In this document: in pieces, positions 53,563 to 62,469 of the stretch
Numbering within the stretch: the stretch's first letter is position 1
How the letters are laid out: each line of letters starts with the position of its first letter
Origin: Candidatus Acidiferrales bacterium
Lineage (GTDB): Bacteria; Bacteroidota; Ignavibacteria; Kryptoniales; JAKASW01
Reading direction: 5' to 3'
DNA: 64,000 nucleotides
Assembly: GCA_035515795.1 (NCBI GenBank)
Contig: DATJAY010000002.1
Span: forward strand, 186,001-250,000
Made by a program: the position numbers and the translations under genes
Notes under the pieces: generated by a model
Database searches by the model: none
What the model was told of the DNA's origin: nothing
Seen by the model: the letters and a program-made list of their open reading frames with translations, nothing else

Positions 53563-54444
53563 GTGCTGTTTCCTAAATTGAAGATGGTCGTCATATATGT
53601 CGAGTACGACCTCGAGAAATATCCCTCTTCGTTTGAACACCTCAAGTCTTATTTGAGTAAAGTTGGCGGCGAACGAATTCGTTATATTCGTGTGAATAAC
53701 AAAGACACGGGAACGGGATCGAGAAATCTGGGCGACAACACCATTTACTTGCAGGGGAGCAATGTCGATAGGGAATTCTCAGGATGGCAGAGAGGGATTG
53801 AGTTCGTTCGCAGTAGCAATGTGAAATTTGACGTAGTCCTTTTTGTCAATGAGGCATTCGAGGCAACTGGAGCGAGTTACCTTAAGAATAGCAATATCAA
53901 TTGGATGATTTTAAAGTCGCATGTCTTGGGTGCTGTGATCGGTTTTATCGACACGAGGTGGGAGAAGATACGCTTGAATAATAGGGGAGTGAGGATATGG
54001 ATTAATACTAACTGCTTTTTCGTTCCACATTCACTCTTGACAAAAATGAGCACGATAATAACTGTTGACAACAGTTGTATGTCGAAATATCTACCTGAAC
54101 AGTTTCCGAGCGATGGCGAACTGTTTGAACTGACAGCGCCGATAAACAACGCCTACAAAAACCATATGGTCGAATGGATCACAGAGGAGTGGCACAATAA
54201 GATCGATCTTAATGATAGGACGTGGCCAATATTTCGTTCGAAGGTCAAGGCGATGCTTAATGAGGCATCACTGTCTATTCGCATTCGCGAATTGGGGTAC
54301 ATCATACTTCCGTACAGCATCCCTATGTTTGTTTATAGAAAAATTCGTGGTGCTTTTAGAAAAGCAAAGAAGGCGGTTTTACAGGAGCGCCGCGGTTCTA
54401 TAAAAGATGCTTTCCTGTCGAGCACCAATGATATTGAACGATAA
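53563..54444 (+). CDS. Polysaccharide-cluster protein of unknown function
   Basis: I do not recognise this protein of 293 residues. It has a Rossmann-like opening (KLKMVVIYVEYDLE), then IRYIRVNNKDTGTG, NLGDNTIYLQGSNVDREFSG with WQRGIEFVR just after, and FDVVLFVNEAF. The segment REFSGWQRGIEF is reminiscent of rhamnan-synthesis or glycosyltransferase-like proteins that read an acceptor, and the C-terminal 60 residues are basic (FVYRKIRGAFRKAKKAV). The likely start is GTG 53563 with GGGGGA upstream; ATG 53584 is another choice. Its place between an epimerase and the chain-length regulator suggests a glycosyltransferase or modifying enzyme for the surface polymer. Confidence 0.6.
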   Translation: MLFPKLKMVVIYVEYDLEKYPSSFEHLKSYLSKVGGERIRYIRVNNKDTGTGSRNLGDNTIYLQGSNVDREFSGWQRGIEFVRSSNVKFDVVLFVNEAFEATGASYLKNSNINWMILKSHVLGAVIGFIDTRWEKIRLNNRGVRIWINTNCFFVPHSLLTKMSTIITVDNSCMSKYLPEQFPSDGELFELTAPINNAYKNHMVEWITEEWHNKIDLNDRTWPIFRSKVKAMLNEASLSIRIRELGYIILPYSIPMFVYRKIRGAFRKAKKAVLQERRGSIKDAFLSSTNDIER

Positions 54445-54533
54445 CGCATGGTTTATTATTTACCTGCTGGCACCCACGCGAAGTTAGTTTACGGATAAGC
54501 TTAGTCACCAAATTAGAAAGAAAGATTAGTGTA

Positions 54534-55799
54534 ATGAGTCCTGATTCAATGCAGAATGACGGAGAGGGAACACCGTCAGATGGAGAGAGCAAAAGTACGT
54601 TCTGGCAGTTTCTCTATGTCCTCGCCAAGTGGAAATGGTTCCTCCTGATATGGTTCACGAGTATCATGGTGGTTATCACCGCGATACTCTTGCTGATCCC
54701 GAGATCGTATAAGGCTGAAGCTTCAGTTCTTCCGCCGAGAAATTCGAATATCTTGAGCGGGCTGTCCGGTCTCTCAACGGTAATGCAAAGTGTATCTCCA
54801 TTGCTGAGCAGAACGGGTATAGGCTCAGCATCTCCGACTTTTACGTATCTCGCGATTCTCAATAGCCGGTCCGTGATGGATTCGGTAATTTCTGAATTCG
54901 ATCTGGTCAAAGTCTATGGCATAAGCAATTTCCCGATGGAGACCGCCGAGAAACAATTACGCGAGAATACTAAATTCGACATTGATGAAAATGACGCACT
55001 GAATATTACGGTAATCGATAGAGATGCAACTCGTGCTGCAGATATGGCAAATTATTTTATCACACTGCTCAATGAGATTTTTACGAAGGTAAGCGTTGAA
55101 GAGGCCCACAACAATAGGTTGTTCATCCAGCAGCGGTATGAAAAGAATCTTGAGGACTTGCGCAGCGCTGAAGATACATTAGAAGAGTTCCAGCAACATT
55201 TCAAAGTCTACGACATGCCGCAGCAAGCAAAAGCAGCTATCACTGCCGGGGCTGATCTCGAGGCTCAGCGGATCGCCGCTGAAGTCGAACTCGGCGTGAT
55301 GAAACAGCAATACGGAGAAGATGCTCCACAGGTGAAGCTGAAATCACTCCAGATCCAGGAACTAAACCAGAAACTTCAAGACCTGCAGACTGGTTCAGGA
55401 GCGGACTTCAGTAAGGGAGCAGGCATATTGCCGGCTTTTAAAAATGTTCCCGAGCTGGGGATTGCATACCTTAGATTATACCGCGATTATGAGATCCAGA
55501 CAAAATTGCTTGAGTTCATATTGCCTTTGTACGAACAGGCAAAGATTGAAGAGCAGAAGGATACTCCAGCAGTTATAGTTCTCGATAAAGCCATTCCGCC
55601 CGAAAGAGCTACAGTTCCGAAGAGACTATTCATAGAAATTGTGTTTGCCTTCGTTGTCCTTTCATCACTGGTTTATTTTGTTCATGTTCTGGAGAGGGTG
55701 AAATCCCAGGTTGGCGGGTTGAATTCCTTGGAGATAAAACTCCAACGGTACGCCGTCAAAGTTGCACGAAGGTTCAGAGTTAGAGAAGAAGTTCTTTGA
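54534..55799 (+). CDS. Wzz-family polysaccharide chain-length regulator
   Basis: This inner-membrane protein of 421 residues controls chain length of surface polysaccharide in Wzy-dependent systems. It has one N-terminal helix (about 33-56), a periplasmic segment with a long coiled coil (about 180-300; SAEDTLEEFQQHFKVYD, LKSLQIQELNQKLQDLQ) and a second helix (about 366-388) preceded by the proline-rich motif AIPPERATVPKR. This is the standard Wzz/PCP layout without a C-terminal kinase domain. It overlaps the next gene in TTGA, so the flippase is translated with it. The substrate is presumably the polymer made by this cluster. Confidence 0.88.
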   Translation: MSPDSMQNDGEGTPSDGESKSTFWQFLYVLAKWKWFLLIWFTSIMVVITAILLLIPRSYKAEASVLPPRNSNILSGLSGLSTVMQSVSPLLSRTGIGSASPTFTYLAILNSRSVMDSVISEFDLVKVYGISNFPMETAEKQLRENTKFDIDENDALNITVIDRDATRAADMANYFITLLNEIFTKVSVEEAHNNRLFIQQRYEKNLEDLRSAEDTLEEFQQHFKVYDMPQQAKAAITAGADLEAQRIAAEVELGVMKQQYGEDAPQVKLKSLQIQELNQKLQDLQTGSGADFSKGAGILPAFKNVPELGIAYLRLYRDYEIQTKLLEFILPLYEQAKIEEQKDTPAVIVLDKAIPPERATVPKRLFIEIVFAFVVLSSLVYFVHVLERVKSQVGGLNSLEIKLQRYAVKVARRFRVREEVL

Positions 55800-57295
55800 G
55801 AAAAGTTTATAAAAACACGGCACTAAACATTGTCGCACAGGTGATCGTGATGTTGATAATGTTTCTTGCGATCCCACGGATAGTAAGAGGACTAGGGGAT
55901 GTATCATTTGCCATATTGTCTCTAGTATGGACCGTGATTACTTATTTTACTTTGTGGGACTTAGGAATTGGCCGTGCGGTTACGAAATTTGTGGCCGAAA
56001 GAAAAGGAAAGAAGGAGAATAGCGATGTCGTGTCGGTTGTGATCACCTCCACGGTCATCGGCATTCTTTTAGGCTTCATATTTGGGGCGTTGATTTTTAT
56101 CTTTGATTATCAGCTAGCGCATTTACTTTTTACTGTGCCGGCTGGATATGACGCGATTGTTAATTTGGCGTTGAGGATTGTCGCGGTCTCCATGCCGGTG
56201 CTCCTCCTGCAGAGTGTTTTCCGCGGCGTTGTCATGGGGTTCGATAGATTTGACATGTCGAACTTAGTCCAAGTTATTAACGGATTTTTGCAATGGGGGG
56301 GAGCTCTGGTCTTAGTACTCCTCGGGGTTGGCGTGCTCTGGGTGATTGGTTTTGTGATGCTCAGCCGGTTGATTACCACTCTTATCCTTTTAGCAATGAT
56401 CTCTCGGATCATGAATTGGAAAGATCTGAATCGACCATTCAATTTCTCCTTAATGAAAGACGTTCTAGTCTTCGGAGGGTGGGCAATGGTCAGTCAAGTG
56501 ATCAGTCCTTTGCTCCAGTATGCGGAGAGATTTATGCTTAGCGCCATGGTAGCAACAAGCATAGTGACATTTTATGTGGTCCCTTATGAAGCAACTTCTA
56601 AAATGCTGGTATTATCGGTTGGATTGGTTTCAGCTTTGTTTCCGGCGATGAGCGAGATGCATGGAGTAGGAGGACTAAGCCAAGAGTTCAAAAAGCTGTA
56701 TAATCAGTCCGAACGAATCTTGGTTTTTACTTTTCTTCCGATCGGAGCATTCCTGTTTATTTTTACACCTGAAATCTTGAACATATGGATGGGGGGGCCT
56801 TTCGCGCAAAGCGCCCGGTTTGTTTTTGAAATTCTTTCCGTGGCATTTTTACTGAATTCAATCGCGCAACTTCCGTTCACAATTCTTCAGGCAGCGGGGA
56901 GATCGGATCTAACCGGGAAAATACATCTTATTGAATTACCGATTCATTTTCTCTTCACTTTCATAGCGATAAGGTATCTTGGGCTAGTTGGGGCAGCTAT
57001 AGCAACCCTGTTTAGAATTATCGTGGATACGATTCTGCTTTACGCATTTACGTCAAGGAAATTGGGATTAGAAGTCGGAGTCTTCAAAGATTTTCGTAGA
57101 AACTTGGCAATGCCTGCTTTGTCTCTTGTTGGCGGCATGGTTTGCATGTTTTTATTACAACGGTTTGTTGCCGTGAAAGTAGTTCTTGGACTTATGTCGT
57201 TCCTGTTGTATGGTTTCATTGTATTTAGATTTTCGCTTGAAGACAGTGAAAAGAAATTCTTGATGAATTTCGCCCAAAGGAGAGTAAGTGCCTGA
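55796..57295 (+). CDS. Wzx-type oligosaccharide flippase (MOP superfamily)
   Basis: This polytopic protein of 499 residues has about 14 predicted helices and is expected to flip lipid-linked repeat units from the cytoplasmic to the periplasmic face. It begins TALNIVAQVIVMLIMFLAIP and has typical segments such as LWDLGIGRAVTKFVAERKG, VPYEATSKMLVLSVGLVSAL with FPAMSEMHG just after, and LPFTILQAAGRSDLTGKI, all common in the polysaccharide transport family. It starts at TTG 55796, overlapping the Wzz stop by 4 bases, and overlaps the polymerase start by 8 bases. Confidence 0.9.
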   Translation: MRKVYKNTALNIVAQVIVMLIMFLAIPRIVRGLGDVSFAILSLVWTVITYFTLWDLGIGRAVTKFVAERKGKKENSDVVSVVITSTVIGILLGFIFGALIFIFDYQLAHLLFTVPAGYDAIVNLALRIVAVSMPVLLLQSVFRGVVMGFDRFDMSNLVQVINGFLQWGGALVLVLLGVGVLWVIGFVMLSRLITTLILLAMISRIMNWKDLNRPFNFSLMKDVLVFGGWAMVSQVISPLLQYAERFMLSAMVATSIVTFYVVPYEATSKMLVLSVGLVSALFPAMSEMHGVGGLSQEFKKLYNQSERILVFTFLPIGAFLFIFTPEILNIWMGGPFAQSARFVFEILSVAFLLNSIAQLPFTILQAAGRSDLTGKIHLIELPIHFLFTFIAIRYLGLVGAAIATLFRIIVDTILLYAFTSRKLGLEVGVFKDFRRNLAMPALSLVGGMVCMFLLQRFVAVKVVLGLMSFLLYGFIVFRFSLEDSEKKFLMNFAQRRVSA

Positions 57296-58583
57296 ACTGA
57301 CGCTGCTGACGTATGTATTGATCACGGTCGCGACGATTTGGTTGGGCCTGCGCGTTTACGGGAGATGGATCAACCACATCACTATCTATGGAATTGTCTG
57401 GGGGACGCAGATTGTGCTTTTCCAATTAAGGTTGATCAAATACTATGACTTTTCTCCGGAAACCACATTTCTAATTTTTGGGGCTTGGGCGGTTTTTGTC
57501 GTATCGTCATTGACTTTCAAGACGTTTTATTCCGGTAATGTACCGGCAACTCGGGAAAGAACGCATGAGGGCGTTGGGTTTCTTACGCCGGTTCTGGTTA
57601 CATTCACTTTGGTTGGTGCGATCGGTACCTATCAGCACTGGCTCGTCCTGATCAGGCTTTTTGGAAGCATCAAAAATGTGATAATCAGTGGAAATGTCCT
57701 TTATACACTTCGAACTCGAGAGAGTGGAATCCCAGGCATGTGGCCTTATGTTGACAGCTTTGGCTTAGCTGCCGACTTTCTCGGAGGGTACTTTGCCGCG
57801 GCCCGTGGCCGCCCGATCCTTTTGGCTATGATTCCCATCGTTGTTCAGATAGCTAACGCAATCTCTGGGTTCGGAAGGTCGGGTTTGGTCATCGGCCTAA
57901 TACTGTGGGGAACGGCATATTTCGTGCCCCAGGCCAACAAAAGAACAAGAGATTGGAAATCCTTGAGGAAGCGATTCTTATTGGTCACCTCTGTCCTTTT
58001 GATCTCCGCTCTGGGGATGGAGCTCATAAGGGAGTACAGGGGAACAAACGAAAGTTTCGCGGGGGAAACCGGATCGCTTTCGAAGGCTAAGGGTGTCGCT
58101 TTCATTGCCCCGTCGGTTTATCTATACTTGAGTTCGGATGTAGCCGTGTTGAACAAATTTCTGGATTATGAGTTTTCGGGAGAGACCGAGAATACTCCTG
58201 TTGGCGCAAATACATTTGCTCCTTTCTTTCGTCTCTTTTCGAAATATGGAATATCCGATTATGTCCGTGAATATCAGAAATTTTACAACGTCCCCGTGGG
58301 AACAAACACGGGAACGTACTTGCGCGAGCTGTATGCTGATTGGGGGATTGGTGGGACGATGCTTGCAGTATATGTCATAGGGGCACTCTGTTCCGTGGCG
58401 GCAACAGTTTATGATCGCAGAAGGACGTTGTCGTCTTTAGTGATTTTATCCCATCTTTATGCCTTTGTGTTTTTTACTTTTATGGTCATGCTATCTCGGG
58501 CGACTTATTGGTTAATCAGTCTCGTCGCATCGCTGATCGCCGCCGCCATTGTTGACAAGTTTTCCGTCAGGACAGATACATAA
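57288..58583 (+). CDS. Wzy-like oligosaccharide repeat-unit polymerase
   Basis: This polytopic protein of 431 residues has about ten helices and a large periplasmic loop in the C-terminal half, as in O-antigen polymerases. The loop region has FLDYEFSGETENTPVGANTF and SKYGISDYVREYQKFYN. A family-like segment GTYLRELYADWGIGGTML follows; a similar Tyr-rich loop followed by a Gly/Asp motif occurs in oligosaccharide repeat polymerases. The start is GTG 57288 with AAAGGAG at 5 nt. It is coupled to the flippase by an 8-base overlap. It is expected to join repeat units in the periplasm. Sequence similarity within Wzy families is low, so the call rests on topology, context and size. Confidence 0.83.
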   Translation: MPELTLLTYVLITVATIWLGLRVYGRWINHITIYGIVWGTQIVLFQLRLIKYYDFSPETTFLIFGAWAVFVVSSLTFKTFYSGNVPATRERTHEGVGFLTPVLVTFTLVGAIGTYQHWLVLIRLFGSIKNVIISGNVLYTLRTRESGIPGMWPYVDSFGLAADFLGGYFAAARGRPILLAMIPIVVQIANAISGFGRSGLVIGLILWGTAYFVPQANKRTRDWKSLRKRFLLVTSVLLISALGMELIREYRGTNESFAGETGSLSKAKGVAFIAPSVYLYLSSDVAVLNKFLDYEFSGETENTPVGANTFAPFFRLFSKYGISDYVREYQKFYNVPVGTNTGTYLRELYADWGIGGTMLAVYVIGALCSVAATVYDRRRTLSSLVILSHLYAFVFFTFMVMLSRATYWLISLVASLIAAAIVDKFSVRTDT

Positions 58584-58610
58584 GCATGTCGGCAAGAAAG
58601 GATTCCTTCA

Positions 58611-59852
58611 ATGAAAAGAAGAAGCATTCTGACAATGCTCCTCGTGACTACGGGCTTCAATCTATTTTCCAATCCTTTAAGGTGCCAGTGGGTTCAGACG
58701 AACGGCCCTTACGCGAACAGCGTTCACTGCTTGACATCGGTCGACACAGTCCTTTTTGCTGGAACAGATGACGGAGTTTTCCGATCAACGGATTCGGGTG
58801 ACCATTGGATTCAAGTCAACAACGGTCTGACAGACTATTCAGTCAATTCCCTCGCCGCGATGGGCCCTAAATTGTTTGCCGGAACAGGGGGCGGCGTGTT
58901 TGTGACCACCGATTATGGGACAAACTGGAGCGCCATGAACCAGGGATTAACTGATTACGACGTGATAACTCTTGTTGCAGACAAACCAAATCTCTTTGCA
59001 GGGGTCTCCTCTGGCGTTTTCCTCTCGAAGGATGAAGGTGCCAGCTGGGGTCCTATCGACTCTGGAATTGTGAGGTTGTCAGTCACTGGCAATCTTACGG
59101 TCTCATGTTTGGCGGCGGCCGATTCAATTATCTGTGTTGCTGCTTTGGAAGGACTTTTTGTTTCCTCGGATCTAGGGACGAACTGGACTCTCACGTCATT
59201 AGATTGGGCGAAGGAGGTTTCAATAATGGCAGATTCAGGAAGAATGAAACTATACGTTCGTACGGCCTATGATAACCCGTGGGGTCCAATTTACTGCCTC
59301 GACAGCGGCGGACTCAATTGGAATTGCGTAATGTCGCAAGCGACTTGTTTTGCGGTTGAGGATACACTCCTTTTCGCTGAATCAATAGACGGAGTCTTCT
59401 ATTCCAAGAATAGAGGGAGCACCTGGACGGATATTGGTGGAGGGTTTGCATTGGCTGCAAGTCGCGAAGTTAGTACCTTCTTCTTCGAAGACTCAATTGT
59501 TTATGCCGGAACTTTACACAGCGGAGTTTGGCGTTCAGAACTCTCATCCATTTTGTCAGGTGTCACTCCCGGAACGAATCATCTGCCCGCAGGTTTCTTG
59601 CTGCTCCACAACTATCCCAATCCGTTTAATCCTTCAACGGTGATAGATTACAAGTTGCCGGTTAGCTGCTTTGTCTCCCTCGAGGTCTATGACGTACTCG
59701 GCAAGAGTGTGGCCACTCTTGTGAATGAATACCAAAGGGCAGGATCCCATTGGGTGATTTTTCAAGCGAGCCAAATGACTAGTGGAGTGTATTTATGTCG
59801 ACTCCAAGCGGGGACTTGTTCCAAAACCCAGAAAATTCTGTTCCTGAAATGA
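58611..59852 (+). CDS. Secreted propeller (YCF48/BNR-like) protein with T9SS type A sorting domain
   Basis: This exported protein of 413 residues has a signal peptide ending near NPLRCQW and repeated propeller blades with GVFRSTDSGDHWIQVNNGL, GVFVTTDYGTNWSAMNQGL, GVFLSKDEGASWGPID and FYSKNRGSTWTDIG. The last 85 residues are a sorting domain with HNYPNPFNPSTVIDYKLP, VLGKSVATLV and SGVYLCRLQAG. It would be transported by T9SS to the surface. It lies 27 bases after the Wzy gene and before a divergent GT2. T9SS cargo can be attached to anionic lipopolysaccharide, so the neighbourhood is notable. No enzymatic motif is evident. Confidence 0.85.
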   Translation: MKRRSILTMLLVTTGFNLFSNPLRCQWVQTNGPYANSVHCLTSVDTVLFAGTDDGVFRSTDSGDHWIQVNNGLTDYSVNSLAAMGPKLFAGTGGGVFVTTDYGTNWSAMNQGLTDYDVITLVADKPNLFAGVSSGVFLSKDEGASWGPIDSGIVRLSVTGNLTVSCLAAADSIICVAALEGLFVSSDLGTNWTLTSLDWAKEVSIMADSGRMKLYVRTAYDNPWGPIYCLDSGGLNWNCVMSQATCFAVEDTLLFAESIDGVFYSKNRGSTWTDIGGGFALAASREVSTFFFEDSIVYAGTLHSGVWRSELSSILSGVTPGTNHLPAGFLLLHNYPNPFNPSTVIDYKLPVSCFVSLEVYDVLGKSVATLVNEYQRAGSHWVIFQASQMTSGVYLCRLQAGTCSKTQKILFLK

Positions 59853-59913
59853 TGTCCGTTATCCGTCCCTAGAAGAAAGTAATTCCTTCAACAGAAGCTC
59901 CTGTGGCACAAGG

Positions 59914-60903
59914 CTATTTGATGGTGTTCTGCAAATTAGATTCGTTTGCCCTTGGTTGAAAGAATCTTCTCGCAACTTCCTCTTTGTAATAGGAGGCCAG
60001 ATTCCCGATCTCAGTCTGATATCCTAGCGCTTTTTTTACGAACCGCTTTGGAATTGGTTTTCTATTTCGGATAATTCCTGGAATGCCTTTTATTGTTTCC
60101 ACGGTGGACGAGAGTATCCACATGGGATTCGTCCCGGTGAGCAACAACTGGGCTATTTCCACCGGAACACGGATTGCACACCTGCCTAATGCAATTGGGA
60201 ATGGAAAGTATTTCCAGTAATACCAGATTATGTTCCTGTATGACAGCAAGCGGATCCTTCCTTTGGAGCGGGACACAGTAGAGGCGTTATGGTATGTCAC
60301 GATGTTGGGAAAGTAGCGTATGTCATACCCAGCGCCAATAATTCTTGTGGAAAGGTCCACTTCGTTCATGTAGACGAAGAACTCTTCAGGGTAATAGCCA
60401 ACTTCTTCGAGCACTTTTTTCTTTATAGCTGCACCTGCGCCGATAAACATGTGGGCAGAGTATCCTTCTGAATCTTGAGTGTTGTGCTCGAATCGATACC
60501 AGTTATAGACCTTGTTTTCCGGGACGTAGACCACTTCGCAAGCGATAGCAGCGACTTTGTCACCCAACCGTGCGAAAGCATCTACGATTTTTTGAATACC
60601 AGTTGCCTCTAAATACGAATCGTTGTCGGACACAACGATGATTTCGCCAAGAGCTTTCTGCATCCCAATGTTGTAAGCCTTCACGCCAGTATTTGTCTCA
60701 AGCCTGATGTATTGTATCGCTGGGAACTCAGCCGCCAACATACAATCTGTGCCATCGGTCGAGCCGTTGTCCACGACAATAATTTCGACCTTTCTGTAAG
60801 TTTGCTCGCAATATTTTTTGAGTGTCTCTCTAAGATCGTCTCTGCGGTTCCATGTGGCGATGACCACGCTTACAAGCGGCTCAGAGATATTCTTCTGCAT
60901 CAT
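59914..60903 (-). CDS. Glycosyltransferase family 2, rhamnosyltransferase-like
   Basis: This GT-A transferase of 329 residues has the N-terminal VVIATWNRRDDLRETLKKY, IIVVDNGSTDGT, a DxD-like IVVSDNDSYLEATG and the later FFVYMNEVDLSTRI that contains the general-base Asp region. No clear membrane helix is seen, though C-terminal segments are amphipathic. It resembles WbbL/rhamnosyltransferase-like enzymes of polysaccharide clusters. It is the only minus-strand gene in this part of the cluster, opposite to the propeller gene on one side and divergent from the GT4 gene on the other, so it has its own promoter. Donor sugar is not known. Confidence 0.88.
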   Translation of the reverse strand: MMQKNISEPLVSVVIATWNRRDDLRETLKKYCEQTYRKVEIIVVDNGSTDGTDCMLAAEFPAIQYIRLETNTGVKAYNIGMQKALGEIIVVSDNDSYLEATGIQKIVDAFARLGDKVAAIACEVVYVPENKVYNWYRFEHNTQDSEGYSAHMFIGAGAAIKKKVLEEVGYYPEEFFVYMNEVDLSTRIIGAGYDIRYFPNIVTYHNASTVSRSKGRIRLLSYRNIIWYYWKYFPFPIALGRCAIRVPVEIAQLLLTGTNPMWILSSTVETIKGIPGIIRNRKPIPKRFVKKALGYQTEIGNLASYYKEEVARRFFQPRANESNLQNTIK

Positions 60904-61073
60904 CTAAAGTCCGTTTTAACTCCTTTTCCGTCAAAAATAAATCTGTCTCATGGAACTGGCAAGCTTAAGTTAGCTACCCAAGGGATTTATAAAAATATCG
61001 TGCGATAACCCGGTCCCTTTGTTCCACACATTTGCCGTTGTAATTTCGCCCTATGTCTGATATTTTTATTCCC

Positions 61074-62309
61074 ATGAAAATCCTCCAGTTATCTCCTCGC
61101 ATTCCTTACCCGCTCACTGAGGGTGGAAGCATTGGCATCTTCAACATAACTCGACAGTTGAGCGAAAGGGGAGCACTAATTTATTTTGTCGCCGTCTCAG
61201 GGAATCGTGACACAGACTGCCCGAAAGAATTATCAAAACTCTGTCAAAGTGTACTCGTCACCAAAGCGAGCAAGCGATACAGCTTCGCAGCCGCTGCAAG
61301 AAATCTTTTCTCTCCTGTTCCGATCAACGTAGAGAAATATCATTCTCGAAAGATCCTGAAAGAGATTATCAGCTTCGCTTCGGACAAGCAAATCGATTTG
61401 ATTCATGTTGACCATCTCCATATGGCTTATTACGGGCTTGCTCTTGGGAAGTTGCTCATGGTGCCAGTGGCACTCAGAGAGCATAACCTTGAGCTCAAGA
61501 TCATGGAGCGCTTCTCGGAAAGCTCCGGTAATCCTGCGTACAGAGCTTACGCCAAATCGCAGATGAAAAAGTTCTTAAAGTACGAGCCGTCGATCTGTGC
61601 CCAGATGGATAAATGCGTTATGATCACCGAGCAAGACCGTGACCGTCTTCTGTCGATGAGAAGGGATGTCGATGCGGTTGTGATTCCTGCGGGCGTAGAT
61701 ACTGATTTTTTCAAGCCAGCCGACTCCATCGGCGACGAAAACACAATTATTTACGTCGGCGGTTTAGATTGGCTTCCCAATATTGATGGACTGAAGTGGT
61801 TCGTCGATGAAGTAATGCCGATAATAACGGAGTCGAAACGAAACGTTAGACTAATCATATATGGGAAAGGTGATCCCCGAAGCGTCGATAGACTTGGTAA
61901 TGGAAAGAATGTGATAGTCGAAGGCTACATCCATGACGTGCGTCAAGCTTTCATGAAGGGAAGAGTAATGGTTGTGCCGTTGCTTGCCGGCAGCGGCATT
62001 AGAATAAGAATTCTTGAAGCGATGGCAGCGGGTAAACCGATCGTCACAACTTCGATTGGTAGCGAAGGCATCAAAATTGAGCCGGGCAAGAACATTATGA
62101 TTGCCGACACAGCGAATCAATTTGCTGAAAAAGTGTTGTTGCTGTTGAACGATGAAAATCTTTGTAGAACAGTCAGCAAAGAAGCGGGATCTTTCGTGAG
62201 CTCCGAATATTCATGGCACAGGATCGGTGATATGTTCTGGCGTGCTTATAATGAGATAATTGACAAGCGGGCGAAATCATCTAGAGATAACGCAAGGATG
62301 GGATCCTGA
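61074..62309 (+). CDS. Glycosyltransferase family 4
   Basis: This GT-B transferase of about 411 residues has an N-terminal MKILQLSPRIPYPLTEGG and a C-terminal donor site with IIYVGGLDWLPNIDGLKWF, LIIYGKGDPRSVDRLG, VIVEGYIHDVRQAFMKG, VVPLLAGSGIRIRILEAMAA and GKPIVTTSIGSEG, including the E-x7-E motif. An upstream ATG at 61053 adds seven residues; neither start has a clear Shine-Dalgarno, and MKILQ matches typical family N-termini, so 61074 is favoured. It lies on the plus strand divergent from the GT2 gene, and 160 bases before the GHMP kinase. Donor and acceptor are unknown. Confidence 0.9.
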   Translation: MKILQLSPRIPYPLTEGGSIGIFNITRQLSERGALIYFVAVSGNRDTDCPKELSKLCQSVLVTKASKRYSFAAAARNLFSPVPINVEKYHSRKILKEIISFASDKQIDLIHVDHLHMAYYGLALGKLLMVPVALREHNLELKIMERFSESSGNPAYRAYAKSQMKKFLKYEPSICAQMDKCVMITEQDRDRLLSMRRDVDAVVIPAGVDTDFFKPADSIGDENTIIYVGGLDWLPNIDGLKWFVDEVMPIITESKRNVRLIIYGKGDPRSVDRLGNGKNVIVEGYIHDVRQAFMKGRVMVVPLLAGSGIRIRILEAMAAGKPIVTTSIGSEGIKIEPGKNIMIADTANQFAEKVLLLLNDENLCRTVSKEAGSFVSSEYSWHRIGDMFWRAYNEIIDKRAKSSRDNARMGS

Positions 62310-62366
62310 TTCAAAGAGCCAATTGTGGGTGGGGTGGGATGATTTTCCATTTCTTCTTAATGGAGC

Positions 62367-62385
62367 CTACCACGCAGCATGGTAG
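62367..62385. repeat. Small hairpin after the GT4 gene
   Basis: CTACCA at 62367-62372 pairs with TGGTAG at 62380-62385 over a 7-nt loop, 57 nt after the GT4 stop. No T run follows. It may be a weak terminator or an unrelated palindrome. Confidence 0.35.
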
Positions 62386-62469
62386 TGATAAAATCGAGAG
62401 CAGATGTTAAATTTGAACCCAAGATATTAAAATACGTGGCGCGTCAACAAAGCGCAGAATGGATAATTA

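Noticed and set aside
62310-62469. Terminator after the GT4 gene
   Set aside because: The hairpin at 62367 has only a 6-bp stem and no T run; it was kept as a repeat only.
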